Shown in pieces: positions 13,571 through 25,644 of a DNA stretch of 64,000 nt. The stretch is taken from contig NC_134465.1 in the NCBI RefSeq assembly GCF_047948215.1, positions 10,702,522-10,766,521 of the forward strand. The letters run 5' to 3'. The stretch comes from Lycorma delicatula. Its lineage: Eukaryota; Arthropoda; Insecta; Hemiptera; Fulgoridae. Each line of letters starts with the position of its first letter. Position 1 is the first letter of the stretch. The notes below the pieces were generated by a model. It ran no database searches. It saw nothing but the letters and a program-made list of their open reading frames with translations, and had not been told where the DNA came from. A program made the position numbers and the translations under genes.

Positions 13571-14659
13571 AGCAATTGTACTTCTTATCTCTTTTGCGCT
13601 TTATATTCATCACTACATTGTGATTATGACAGATTATTTAATTCAATAACCGAAGTTACAACTTCTGCTAGGTCACAGAAAATGATTCGCGAAATGTACC
13701 TCACAGTTGGGAACAGTAACATCATGTGTTTCATCGAGTACTCGTTTACCAGCATTAAATCGAATGAAGTGAATGAATATGTAATTAGATTATGCATAGC
13801 TGATTGGTGTTATATAGTTATATAGTGCATTATATACTTTGCTTCTACTTAGTAAAAATTTAATTAATTCTTATAATGTAATATCATTGCAGATGTAAAA
13901 TAGTTAATTAAAATTATTTGTTTTAAATAATTAAATATTTTATTAAATTTAAATAAAACATTGTTTCAATTTAAACATATTGTCAGATATTGAAATAACA
14001 CTGTCTATGCAAAATTTGTATCTAACATGTTACACAACTTTCCTTACTGTAATTTGGGTGCTGATCTCCAATATGCCATTGAAATTGTGTTACTATGTTA
14101 AGGTTTTACATAAATCATAAATTTGTAATGTTTTTTTGGTAATAAATTCATTTTGATCAACTACTCATTACAATTCAGAATAGTTTCTGTATTTTTACTT
14201 TTAAACAGTATGCACACATGCTTAATAAAGAAAAAATAAATAAAGAATGTGTACATTGTATCATGAAAGTAGACATGTATGATATCATACAGACATCTGT
14301 TGTTGCCATTACAGAGCTTAAAATTTTATTCAGTCTAGCTTCAATTGTCTGTACTGTGTGTTGTGTTCACACAGTTGTTAGTGTTTTGCTATATTTTCAT
14401 AAATTCTTTATAATACTGAAGAGATTTTTTTCTCATTTTTATTTGCTACATGGCATCTATAAAAGTTTGTGGATACTCAAATCATCCAGACAGTTATTGT
14501 TACATTAAAGGTAAATGTACGCATAAATCTCAAAGAAATACTTATTTATAAATCAATGAAAACTGCCTGTTAATTTTGATTGCGCACTCAGGGATCAACA
14601 TAAAATCTGGGTGCCTCATGTTATTTTTATATCGTGCTCAGTAAGTGAACAGTTCAACA
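13571..14659. other. AT-rich stretch, nothing recognised
   Basis: The 96-residue frame at 14218-14508 (+) is rich in hydrophobic residues but matches nothing I know. It directly precedes the decayed gene that begins near 14660 and shows no continuity with it. Confidence 0.4.
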
Positions 14660-15055
14660 GGAAACGACAAGCTAATGCATGATAAATAACAGGAAGTCCT
14701 TCAGAGACATAGTTGGTGTTTTTAGGCAACAGAAAAGATGAAAACTATGTTTATGGTTAATAAACTGTTTAAAAACTACAAATATTTAGTATGTCATTAC
14801 TAATATTTGTCATTACAAATAAATATTTAAATATTTGTCATTACAAATATTTAGTATGTCATTAAAAATTCATTTCCTACAGTCTCATCTAGACTTTATC
14901 CTGAAAATTTGTGCTGTCAGTGATGAGCAGGGAGACCGTTTCTGTCAGCATCACTTCCAAGGAAGATGGGATGCTAGAATGATTGATGACTGTTGTTGGT
15001 TTTTATTTAGAGAAACTGATAAAACATCGCACAAGCAAGAAAACAATTGCCAACT
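14660..15055 (+). pseudogene. Decayed copy of a repetitive, transposon-associated protein of unknown function
   Basis: Broken frames give, in order, KLMHDK, KSFRDIVGVF, RKDENYV, MVNKLFKNYKYL, MSLKIHFLQSHLDF, VSDEQGDRFCQ and FQGRWDARMIDDCCW. This succession, with SLKIHFLHSHLDFF-like and SDEHGERFHQD-like blocks, is the C-terminal part of a high-copy 'uncharacterized protein' family in hemipteran and other arthropod genomes, generally treated as mobile-element derived. At least one frameshift separates RKDENYV from MVNKLF, and an AT-rich tandem duplication (14776-14868) is inserted before MSLKIHF. No N-terminus was found. Recognition of the family is from memory of its conserved words; its biochemical role is unknown to me. 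Confidence 0.6.
14776..14868. repeat. Short AT-rich tandem duplication
   Basis: The words ACAAATATTTAGTATGTCATT and TATTTGTCATTAC are repeated within about 90 bp, splitting the decayed gene around it. Confidence 0.6.
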
Positions 15056-15619
15056 TATTTTAAAAATTTAGTTCCAATGATTTAATCATTTAAAAACTGT
15101 ATTGAATATATTTCAATTCATCTGTATTTGAATAACAAAAACTTAGCTGATTTAAACAAATTATAAATGAATACACAAAAATAATAACTTTTTGAAATAT
15201 TGGTATGACACTGATTATGCATTTATTGGTAAATAATTCGTATGTAACTAAAAATGCAATGTATTACACAAAATTTTGTAAGTTTTGAATTCAGCACCCA
15301 ATATTTGTTAAAATCACCATGCCCAATTCTAGATGTATTTTTTTTTTTATTTTGCTGCATTTTAAAAAAATTATGTTTTAGACATTTACAGTACTTACTT
15401 TTTATTCAATCCATATTTGAAACTGCGGTTGATAGTCACTTTAACTAAAATTTTCTTTATCTTCCATAATCATTTTCTGCTTTCAATATTACATTTGAAA
15501 ATCAGTAACAATTTTTTTTTTTTGTTACAGCTTCCATGAATTTAAAAGTACTCCTGGTAAAGCACCTACAACTCAAAATCACTTGGCAAAAAGATTAGTA
15601 ATGCACTTAATATAAACTG
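15056..15619. other. AT-rich stretch, nothing recognised
   Basis: Homopolymer T runs and short frames only. The frame at 15254-15448 (+) has no recognised domain. Confidence 0.5.
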
Positions 15620-15785
15620 TTAATTTTTTTTTTTTTTTTTTTTTGTTTTCCGTAGGAGGAGGAAAAAGCTGTATCAGCCACCGTCTGCGCCCGCAACAGA
15701 CGGTAGTGTCGGGCTCTCACCGACTAAAAAACCTCCCCCTTAGGGAGGAGGACCCTATTAGGGATTGGGATCGCGGACGCGACTT
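15620..15785 (-). mobile_element. Poly(A)-ended retroposon 3' tail (minus strand)
   Basis: A run of about 20 T at 15623-15642 abuts a sharply GC-rich block that contains the internal inverted repeat CCGTCTGCG/CGCAACAGACGG and the palindrome CCTCCCCCTTAGGGAGGAGG. Read on the minus strand this is a structured GC-rich 3' end followed by poly(A), as in non-LTR retrotransposons or SINEs. No reverse-transcriptase coding sequence was found beside it, so it is a 5'-truncated or non-autonomous copy. The exact family is not known to me. Confidence 0.55.
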
Positions 15786-16245
15786 AACTAACTAATAATA
15801 AAATAATATCTACATTGTACCTGAAAAAAATACACAGCATATACAAAATTTAAATCTATTTTCATAAAACTTAATTTACATTGCTTATCTAAGTAATTTT
15901 AATGTAAAATTTACGTTGAACCTGAAACAGAAACATACACAAAAGTATACATAAAAAATTCCCTACAGGAAAGTTCCTATCAGGGGACCCTACTGGGACT
16001 AGGCATTGGGATCGCGGACGCGACTTAACTAATAATAAAATAATATCTATGTTGTACCTGAAAAAACATACACAGCATATACAAAATTTATATCTATTTT
16101 CATAAAACTTAATCTACACTGCTTATCTAAGTAATTTTAATGTAAAATTTATGTTGAACCTGAAATAGAAACACACAAAAATAGACATAAAAAATTCCCT
16201 AAAGGAAAGTTCCTATCAGGGGACCCTACTGGGACTAGGCACTTA
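15764..16245. repeat. Two tandem 241-bp units
   Basis: ATTGGGATCGCGGACGCGAC occurs at about 15765 and again 241 bp later. The whole interval between (TAATAAAATAATATCTA..., TTGAACCTGAAA..., TTCCTATCAGGGGACCCTAC) is repeated with few differences. A third start is cut off at about 16243, after GGGACTAGGC. The array is continuous with the retroposon tail and may be its 3' UTR. Confidence 0.8.
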
Positions 16246-16259
16246 CCGCGATTTTATAA

Positions 16260-17838
16260 GAATATTATACTGTCACCTTAAAAACTACACAACTTATTTT
16301 TAACATGAAAATTTATAATATTAAACAATAATAACAAAAGTAGAAAATAATAACAAAATACCTATAGTAGAAAATTATCCTACAATAAAAGGGAGTACCA
16401 CAATGTAAGGAGGGCCACTTAACATGGCAGCTCTCCCTTAGAATATTAAATGAACCGTTGAGTTACCTGAAACAAAAGAAAATAAGACAAATTCAATTAG
16501 CGGTTGTGAATTAATAGAGCTTTGTTTTAATTATTAAATTCATTTTATATATGATAGCATTAAACTTTTTCTAACAAAAATATTTATTAGGAATGATTAG
16601 GTGGTCCATTTTTACTCCTTAAATATTTAACCTGAGGTAGAAGTATGTATATAGACATTTTTTTACAGAAATAGAATTGCTAGCTAGATAGGTACACAAG
16701 AAAAGCTATACCCTCCTCCAGACTAGATAGATACAAAGAACATTGAATTTTTTACAGACCCCGCATCGTTAGATATCCATTGAGAAATCATTGAAAAACA
16801 CCCTTTTAATAAATCAAGGTGGAAGAAAATAAAGGAAAAAAGTGAAAGTTAGAAGGTTAGAAAGGAATAATCCACAGAAGATTGCTAAAAAAGACAACTC
16901 GCTCAAAAATATTCTAAGCCCCTTTTAAGGCAGCAAGGATTCCTCTCGTACAAGATCAGAGCGCTTTACCAAGAATAGATGCAAAAACACTATTCTGAAT
17001 TAAGGTTCACTGATGTAGATGGTAACAAATCTATATCTCATCCAGGAATGTGTGTTATATGAACCTACTTGGCCGAGCTAAAATTTTCAGCTAAGAATAA
17101 TGTTGAATGGTAACAAAAATCGATACAGGATATCTATAAACCACCCAATACTTTTACTAATTTTTATATTATTTTTTTTAAATCATACTTAATATTTTTA
17201 TAAAATGAAATGCATCATTTATTTTCTTATTATTTTTTTACAATTTTATATAGGTTTCCACTTGCTTTGATTGCTCTGGTATTTAAAATTCATGAAATAT
17301 TTATGTGCCATCTACTTTATAAGTTATTCAACAAATTTTGACAAAGAGGTGCAAGCATGGTTTCATTAAATTTTCATTGTCTAAAAAGAAAAAAATTGTG
17401 AAACCACTTCTAAATTTTTACACAGTATATTTTCTATTAAAATAATAGTTAAATGAAGATATCGCTTTGTTTCATCAATCAAAACCTGCTCTCTATCTGT
17501 AAACGTAGATAAAATTCATTTTTATTATAATTAAATGTTTGGGGGTATTTAAGTGAAAGATGACTGCCACAACAATAATTTGATTCTTATTTCATTTATT
17601 TTACATTATATATTTATATATATTATATATCAAATTTAACATTATATGAAATATAAACCACCTAAAAACAGTAATTAGATTATTTATACTTACCTTATTT
17701 ATTTCCAATAACCGGTTTGTGCAGTATCTTACACCTTCACTTCCTATTAAATTCTATCTTATTCTTTTTAATTTATTTGTATTATTTTTGTGTAAATTAA
17801 AAATATTTTCACCAGTATATTTATGTTAATTTTTTTTT
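16260..17838. other. AT-rich stretch, possible continuation of the retroposon UTR
   Basis: A GC-richer patch at 16385-16450 (GGAGGGCCACTTAACATGGC) may belong to the element to the left. From 16600 to 17838 nothing is recognised. Confidence 0.35.
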
Positions 17839-17840
17839 TT

Positions 17841-17863
17841 GCACAAGATTCCCTATCTTGTGC
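17841..17863. repeat. 7-bp perfect hairpin
   Basis: GCACAAG pairs with CTTGTGC around a 9-base loop. A second, imperfect palindrome built on GTATAC words follows at about 17880-17920. Confidence 0.4.
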
Positions 17864-18401
17864 TAGTCGTTTCATTTTGGTATACGTTGTACCTGTACAA
17901 TAGGGTATGTTGTATACCCTATTTATGTTCATAATATCATTTAAAATTTCACAATAGATAACATTATAATTTATGTTAAAAACGAGAAATCATTAAAAAG
18001 AATAAGTTTTAATGTAATAAAAACAGAATTTAATACAGATTGAAGATGCAGGGTACTGCGAAAAACAGTCAATGGAAATTAATATGGCAAGTTTAACTTA
18101 CCTAATTAGTGTGTTTTTGTAGTTTATATTTCAAATAAAATATATCAGAAACAAATTAGGCATTGGCCAGATACTGGCATATCTTAATATGTAACACTAC
18201 TAAATTTCTTTTCTTTATTATACTTATGTTTCCTTTATTGCATTTACATTGTAATTTGCCACACAAAATTACTGTGTTTCGCATGACATTTAATGCCAGA
18301 TCTACATAAAATTATTAAAAAAGTTAGAAATAAAAGTAACTGCAGTATCAAAAGAGTTACCTATCGATGATGTAAACTGGGGTCTAAAACATTGCTCTGA
18401 C
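17864..18401. other. AT-rich stretch, nothing recognised
   Basis: No frames, motifs or repeats that I can support. Confidence 0.5.
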
Positions 18402-18668
18402 CCTCTCTTTTTCTGTTTAGCCTCTGGAACCACCATAAGATATTGATATGTATGAATGCAAATTAAGTGTAGTTTTGTTTAGACTCAGGTCGACCATTCC
18501 TGAAATGTGTGGTTAATTGAAAGCCTACCATGAAAGAACACTGATATCTACAATCTAGTATTCAAATCAATTTAAAAGTCTTTACTACGATTTGAACCTT
18601 AGAACTCTCGACTTTGAAATCATTTGACTTGCAATGATGAGTTAACCACTAGGCTTGACCAGGTGGGG
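18402..18668 (-). mobile_element. Near full-length tRNA-derived SINE (minus strand)
   Basis: Read on the minus strand, the head has an A-box-like word (CCTAGTGGTTAACTCA) and about 45 bp further on a B-box-like word (AGGTTCAAATCG), the internal Pol III promoter of a tRNA-like head. A unique body follows (ATATCAGTGTTCTTTCATGG, then AATTAACCACACATTTCAGG), ending in GGCTAAACAGAAAAAGAG at the left edge. The same head and first part of the body occur on the other strand at 37.4 kb, which supports dispersal as an element. A functional tRNA gene is unlikely because the cloverleaf cannot be completed and the homology runs past the tRNA length. I associate this SINE with hemipterans from memory. Confidence 0.75.
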
Positions 18669-20099
18669 TAAAGCCTTGACCCTGGCCGATGGTACAAGGT
18701 AAGTGATAGTGGCTGTTGAAGCCACAGAGTGAGTAGCTCCATTACTTGGTCGCTCTAACTGAAGCTAAACATTGCATAAATGGATGGGGTTTTTTAATAA
18801 ATACTAGTATTATTATGAAATATATATGATGTAGTAAAGAATTAGTAGTACCTTAATATTTTACCATTTGGCTACACAGCTTTACATTTATCACCACGGC
18901 TAATCCAAGGATCAAATTCATCGAGCAGCTGAAAGAATAGATCGATCTGGTACTCTGAAGATATAGGATGCAGGATGAAGTGAAAAGTTGATGAAATGTT
19001 GAATATAACCTGGTAATCTGTATTATTTCAAGTCTCATTTTTATTTATAGTTTGTACATTTTTGTAGTGAGGAAGATAACGTTAATTTCACACTTTGATG
19101 TTGATCGCACTTTAATTTCACACTTTATTTACACCATCACTTTATTTACCCCACAATTTTAAAATATGTGAAAATAAAATAATTACATACTAAAAACCAG
19201 AATCAGTACACGCCTTTTTAATATGCAAGGCAAAGTATTACATATAAAAATTATTAAATTTTGAAGTAATTTTGATTACTGTTATGCTAGATGGATTTCA
19301 AATAACCATTCTACTTAGGTTTTTACCACAAAAAATGGTAAATTTTGCAACTAAGTTAATTTTTTTAATAAAAAAATAAGCAAATAAAGTGAAATAATTT
19401 ATTATGGCACCTCTAAAATCAGCTGACTCTGGTTTGAAAAAAATTAAACTAACATGCAAGCATGCATCTTCTCTGAAGCAGGTTGGCTGAACGCAGATTG
19501 GGGAAAGCAAAGGGGTATTCAAAATTTAAAATTTATTTCAAATAAAATAAAAAATTCTTAAAACTGTTATTAGATATAAATATGTTCTAACCTTCAATTT
19601 GATTAACATCTACCAAAAAAATTTAAGAAAAAGCTTATGTAATATAATATATATCAAATAAAAAAAAAAAATTAAAAATAAACATATTATATCCTACATG
19701 AACCAGATTCGAAAGCTGCATTTAATTAAGAAATTGCCTCTACATATTTACTTATTTTTTTAATTTCTTGAACTTATTTAAATGATTAATTTTGTCAATA
19801 AAATGAACAAAATTTAAATAATTTACAAAAAAGGTAATTTTAAAAACCCACTCATTAATATTTCAAATAAAATTTTATAAAGCAATATAAACTAAAATAT
19901 GAATTTTTATGCGATTAAATTTAAAATTAAAATATAAATTTAAATTACAAATTTAATTTTTTATGAATTTAAATTGAGTTAAGGAGGACTTCAGCCACTT
20001 GTAGTGAAGAGATGAGCTGAAAAGACAAAGAAACATAATACACATAGAAAAACTATAAATATTATGAATAAACTATTTCTAACATTAACATATTTATAT
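18669..20099. other. AT-rich stretch, no gene recognised
   Basis: A short GC-richer patch at 18669-18780 adjoins the SINE. The frames at 18853-19038 (-) and 19298-19522 (-) have no recognised domain. Confidence 0.45.
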
Positions 20100-20250
20100 A
20101 TCACCCCCCAATATATAAACACAGCACCCCAACCACATATACACAGCACCCCCCAACCGAAACCCGATGAACGATATCGGGATGATGAAATACGGGCGCG
20201 ACGCGGTTGACACGGAACGAATGCTTTTTATGTACCCGGCACTTGGAAGA
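20100..20250. other. GC-rich island, probable element fragment
   Basis: Contains CACAGCACCCC repeated at about 35-bp spacing and CCCGAT/ATCGGG inverted words, followed by CGGGCGCGACGCGG. The CpG-rich composition contrasts strongly with the flanks. No coding sequence was recognised. Confidence 0.4.
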
Positions 20251-20302
20251 ACTATTCATTGCATACAACATAGATATTTACAATGTCAATATGTAATCAA
20301 GA

Positions 20303-20368
20303 ATTATAATTAAAAATAATTGTTATCATATTAAGATTATAATTAAAAATAATTGTTATCATATTAAG
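20303..20368. repeat. Exact tandem duplication of 33 bp
   Basis: Two adjacent copies of a 33-bp unit starting ATTATAATTAAAAATAATTG, identical by eye. Confidence 0.85.
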
Positions 20369-20369
20369 T

Positions 20370-23300
20370 AACTGATAAGCTAAGATGTGAATAATACACT
20401 ACCTTTTCTACCTGTTAGAAGGTAGAATTTTCTACCTGTTCAGCAAGAATCTAAAATAATACACCCTGACCTGTGCCAAAGCATATCTGCAAATTTGGTA
20501 TCTGTATAATACACCCTAATATGTGTGTTTTTACAATTACATAATTTGAAACTGTATTTCTAAAAATGAAACCGAATTAGAAGATTGAAATAGGGAAATA
20601 TATGAATTAACCAGAAGATTTTTGTTTTAAAATTTAAACAGAAAAATGTTATCGATTTGATGAAATATAACTTACGGGATTTTTCTATTATTTTCAATAT
20701 TAAAAATAGAAGATTTTTCAAAGAAATCAGTTAGAGAGTTTTTAATCATAATGAATTTACTTGTATTTTCCATATTTTCTTTTTTTCCCTTTTGCACTTG
20801 TGCAGATGTATGCATTACCATCCAGACCTCTTAATTATCCCCTTTAAGATTCTCTTAAGAATGCATTTTCACAGCATAATATGGCCAATCCCAATTGGAA
20901 TTAAAAAAACAAAAGTCTATAATCTATATTATTGAAAAAAAGGTAAAGTTACTAATGAATAGCAAATTGAAAAAAGTTGTGATTGATGACAATCCAAGTG
21001 AAAAAGGGGGTATTTATTAATGCAAATACTAAATGTAATATTGAAGTTACCTCTATCTGTAGGATTATAGAAAAAAATTAAATCTTATTATTCAGTAATC
21101 CATAAGGAGGTCTTTTTTCATCAACAATATGAAATATAATTACAGTTTAATTCTATATGTGAACAGTGGGAGGTGCAAAATGATTAATAGCAGGTGACAG
21201 GTACCGATTAAATAGCAAATTCTAATCTCGTATAAAAAAAGAGAATGTGCTCGATTTTAGTTTTACATGGTTTTGGAAAATGGTTTATAAAAAACATACA
21301 TTTATAGAAAAATAAACTAATAATTTCAGTGGATAACCACCAGGCAAGATATGGCATATACTCTAGAAGACTAAAACCAGGGCTTTGTTTTATGTATATA
21401 GTTTGCTCATATGAAAGGTTTAATGTAGTGTATTTTTAGGTTTAACATTCCTGTAAAAATTATCAATGGTAATAGTGATGGGCCTTTTAAATAGAACTAA
21501 AATGATTCCTGACTGATATACTGTAATAGTTCCTTATGGTTCTCTGCAGTATACTTTCAAATACTGTTTGATGGTGTCAAAAATAGATTTATGTAACATT
21601 AGATGGTTAGGGTGAGATAGATCTTTTTAAATGAAAGCTAAAAAATCTGATGTGTTATATTCATAAATTTGTTTATATGTAGATAATCAAAGGGACATTT
21701 TAGAATTAATTTTGTTGTTAAATATGGTTATTTATTTAAGAAATTACTTAGTGTAATTATAAAATAAAAGCAAATCCACAGAGAAAGTAAGATGCGAGGC
21801 TGTTTTGCATAAACAGATCAAATACGGTTGAAAAAAGCCAATACTATGAATTAGCAAATCACAAAATTTTGCTTATTTAAAAAAAAATTATAGTAAAAAT
21901 AATAAATTTACAGAAAACTGCAGAAATTGTATTAACAGCCTGTTAAGTGGTTTATATATACCCTCTTCCTTAAAATCAATTATATTATAATTTAACCTCT
22001 TTGAAGACAGTTCTAATTTAATACTTGAAAATCGATTTATATTACATTTAAATTTAGATATTCAACTCATATACAGCAGAATGAATGATATACATAAAAT
22101 ACCCATCAACTAAACTTAAATTAGTATAATTAATGTTAGTAAAACAACTTTTTATGATAAAACAGTTATATTTCTAAGCTACATAAAAAGAACATGCCAT
22201 TACAAGCTACATAAAAATTCATGAAATTACTAGCTACATAACAAGTACATGCAATTACAAGCTACCTAATTATTTTATGTATATTATTTAAATTACTGCA
22301 TATGAGCCAACAAAACCATGTAAACATAATTGCATATGAAATATACATAGTAAAAACATTTATCTCTCTCCAAAGAGGTTAAATATTTAATTAAAAGGTT
22401 AGGAAAATGATGCTTATTAATATTTTTGAAAAAATGTATTATTTACATTACATTAAAAAACCGAGAATTCACATAAAGAACAAAATTACAGTGTACTACT
22501 TATTATGAAAATAAATGGAACCTTTACAGTAATGGTCATTTGACTACTTGCTTAAAGGCATGAATTTAAACTGGGATTGTATTTTTCTTCCTGTTTGAAG
22601 TTTTACTAACGGCTATACATAATTAAATAAATTCAGTGAAATAATTGTAACTGAAAAGAAAAAACAGAGTAAAAAATTGTAAATGATTTCAATGAAGAAA
22701 TTATTTGAATTAATTGCCCAACTTTCTGATATAAATGTAGTGACAAGGGAGATATAGGACAAGTACCTAACCTAACAAAGTTAAGAATTACATAAAAAAA
22801 TATATTAAAGCGTAGACTAAAATTCATTTAGAAGAAAAATGAGTAACTAAAAAAATTATGCCCTTATTTTTCTTTCTACCTAGTCTCTTGTATAATCAGA
22901 AAAATAAAAAATTTGCACCTGCTTGAAAATAATTAAAAAATATGATTAAACTTTTTTGATTGTATTACAGAATTCAGAAATTTGTGTGCCGGTTGGCAAT
23001 TCGCTAAACATTGTAATGGATCAAATGAAAATATTAAATTAGAATATTCTGTTGGTATTTATTAGTGAACTAAAAAAATTAAAATAATTTATGCAAATAT
23101 AATATAAAAAAAGGATCGGTCGATTACACAATAAAAACAGCTTTACAAAAGATTTCTTTATCGGATTACAATTGAGAGACCCAGAAATGAATGCAGTTAA
23201 CTACAACTGACGTCCAGGAAAAATTTAGAAACATAGGAAACAAAAATAAATTTTAAATTAACTTTAATAAATAAAAGATTATTATAAACTCTTGAGAAAT

Positions 23301-24279
23301 AAATGAAGAATATATCTTCAATAATTGAAAATATTTGTAGAAGTGATAATTGGCTTTTATTTCTAGAATTTTCTAGAGAATTACAGAAAAAAGAACTTAA
23401 ACAATGTAGATGTGAAAATGTGTGGTTGTCCAATTTGATTTAGTTCAATGATTTTGTAAGAAACAAGATTCTGATTGTTCTAGTGGGGAGATAACATAAT
23501 TATTATGATCATCTAAAAAAACCAAAAAGGAATAAGTGTATTTTAAATATGATATAAAACTGCACATTGTTATTTTCCTAATTCAAAATACAAACTGTTT
23601 CTTAATACAGTTTCTAAACAATATTTCCTGTTTTAAGCAATAATAAAGTATTCGATACATCAAACAATCAAATTTGATAGTTCCTGCAAGATATTTATCG
23701 TACTAAGGTATTTGTACTTATTTTCAGTAGACATTAAAGGTAGCCAAGCGCAAGAAAAACTTATCTATTCAGTACATATAAATTACACTTAACTATTTAT
23801 ACAAGTAATGAATCCAGATGTAATATAAAAATTAGGCAATTACTATAAAATTATTTAAAATATTAATACATTTTATAGCTAGCATTTTCTCGAATAAAAT
23901 TCATTTTAGTTCCTACAGAAAATTCATCAGTAATTAATATAAAAATTTTGCGAGTTGATGTATCCATTTCAAAAAAAGATTACATCACCCCTGCTTTTTT
24001 TTTTTATAAAACAAATTTTGTAAAATGTGAGATTATTATTTATCTATAATAGATATTAAATTAAAAAACAAAATTACAGTAAAAAAGTTCAACAAATAAA
24101 TTGTAACAACGTGCTTTAGAAAACCACGTTTAAATGTTTGTAAATTAAGAAAGATATGTTTAATTTAAAACCGATATATTAAAAAAAAATAATAAATCTA
24201 TGTTGCATACAATAAAATAAATGTCCCTCACTTAAAATAATGTCCTAAATTGTGTGGTTTTCTTTTCTAGTAGATTGTT
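20370..24279. other. AT-rich stretch, no gene recognised
   Basis: Holds the small tandem at 22176-22268. The words AACCTCTTTGAAGAC (about 21994) and CTCCAAAGAGGTTA (about 22367) are in inverted orientation and could be the ends of a ~390-bp miniature element around that tandem; this is weak. The frames at 22633-22827 (-) and 23197-23433 (-) are not recognised. Confidence 0.4.
22176..22268. repeat. ~28-bp tandem repeat, 3.3 copies
   Basis: AGCTACATA (last copy AGCTACCTA) recurs at 22177, 22205, 22232 and 22260, each followed by a similar ACATGCAATTAC-type segment. Confidence 0.7.
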
Positions 24280-24590
24280 CAAAGCTCCACACGCACACAG
24301 CAACGGATACGACGCAACTGAAAGGTACGACGGTCTTTTACTGCGTATGACGGTCAAAAACAAGTTAATTACTGTTCTGTGCTTCTGATTGGTCAATCAT
24401 ATCGGAGTTGTGTAGTCTGTAGAGACTCGAGCGCTCCCTCATGACGTATCTAAATCCGTACACAGTTAAAACTATAGACAAACAACTATCTATACACAAT
24501 AGAGAAAAGAATTGAAAAACAAGTTAATTACTTTTCTGTGTCTCTGATTGGTCAATGTTATTACAGTTGTTTATCGTTCTAATGAATCCC
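24280..24590. promoter_or_regulatory. CpG-bearing block with duplicated CCAAT-type motif (speculative)
   Basis: A patch with several CpG dinucleotides (ACGGATACGACGCAACTG, GTACGACGGTC) contains CAAGTTAATTACTGTTCTGT followed by CTGATTGGTCAAT at 24361. A diverged second copy lies 159 bp further on at 24520. ATTGG is the reverse of a CCAAT box, and TGACGTA at about 24443 resembles a CRE/ATF site. No first exon or reading frame was recognised next to it, so this may equally be a repeat that happens to carry such words. The duplication is directly visible; the regulatory reading is inference. Confidence 0.25.
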
Positions 24591-25239
24591 TCCTGACATA
24601 ACTTCTTAGTAGTTTTCTATTAATAATCACTTTAAATTATAAATCCAAATTTAAAATAAAAAGAAGCAATTAATTTAAAAACAATTTTTTTTTTTTTTTT
24701 TTTGCCTTTACCTGTATTAAAATATTATTTTATAAAAACAAATTACGTCATCAGAATTGCCGATGTAGTCCAAAATTAACAGAAGTTTTTTTTTAATAGT
24801 AATTTACAAAACTGAACTTTTGTTTTTTTCACCGATATTTATTTTTTTTCAGTTAACAAAAAATATTTGGTAATATTATGTTCTCCAAGACAGAATAAGG
24901 TATTAATTTGTTAATTAATATCAGTGAAAATTGCTAAATATAAAATGAATTTTGTTATAAATTAATTTCAAGACATTTTGGTGTTTTTGCTAACACCGGT
25001 TTTTGGTTTCACACAAAAATTCTCCCTATATCTAACTTCAATTAGACGATGTACTAAAATCATTTTTGATTGTCTCTTTAAACGCCGAAAATACTATCCT
25101 CGTGCTAACAAAACAAGTGTTGACTGCAACGACAGTTTTGTCCTACAATTCAATTTACGACTTAAGTCGTCTTGATTTACTTAAAAATCAAGAAGCACAT
25201 TTACAAAGTTGGTAAGCCTCTAATAAAAACAGGGTATGT
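24591..25239. other. AT-rich stretch, nothing recognised
   Basis: T-homopolymers dominate. The frame at 24978-25175 (+) has no recognised domain. Confidence 0.4.
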
Positions 25240-25625
25240 TTTTAATTTTCTCAATCCCCCTCGACGCAACCCCATCCGCTCCCAGTGGTTCCCGACAGAT
25301 GATAATATTTTCAAGCGCTCCCGGGGCGCCGTTCGTAAATTGGGGAGGGGGTGCGATGGGGTGCCACCGTAATATCTCGGCAACCGCTCGTCCGATTTTT
25401 ATGATTCAAACGGCGTAAGTATCGGTAGGTCGAGCGCTAACTGTTTAACGAATCTGGTACACGCTTGGTCGACCGGATCTTGGTTATCCGGAAATTAATT
25501 CGTCTAGCCCTATGTTTTGATTGCGCTCACCCGACGTAAAACGTAACGATCCGATCTTTCGCTAAATACGCTCAAACCTGTGCGCTAGCGAAGCTGTAAA
25601 CTATAAATTTATCGAGACTGAAAAG
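25240..25625. other. GC-rich island, probable repeat fragment
   Basis: About 385 bp with strongly raised G+C and CpG (CGCTCCCGGGGCGCCG, CTCGGCAACCGCTCGTCCG, CGACCGGATCTTGG). Overlapping frames are open on both strands, which is a composition effect. It abuts the fold-back element to the right. I recall similar CGGCAACCGCTCGTCCGATT words as repeats in hemipteran sequence; I see no gene. Confidence 0.4.
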
Positions 25626-25644
25626 TGGAAAATAAAAAATATTT

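Noticed and set aside
14218..14508. 96-residue hydrophobic frame on +
   Set aside because: No recognised family and no continuity with the adjacent relic gene; hydrophobicity follows from T-rich codons.
18585..18666. Functional tRNA gene on the minus strand
   Set aside because: A and B boxes are present, but acceptor pairing is absent and the homology with the 37.4-kb copy continues beyond tRNA length, so it is a SINE head.
25201..25418. Three overlapping 60-66-residue frames on both strands
   Set aside because: Overlapping open frames in a GC-rich patch are a composition effect; no family resemblance.
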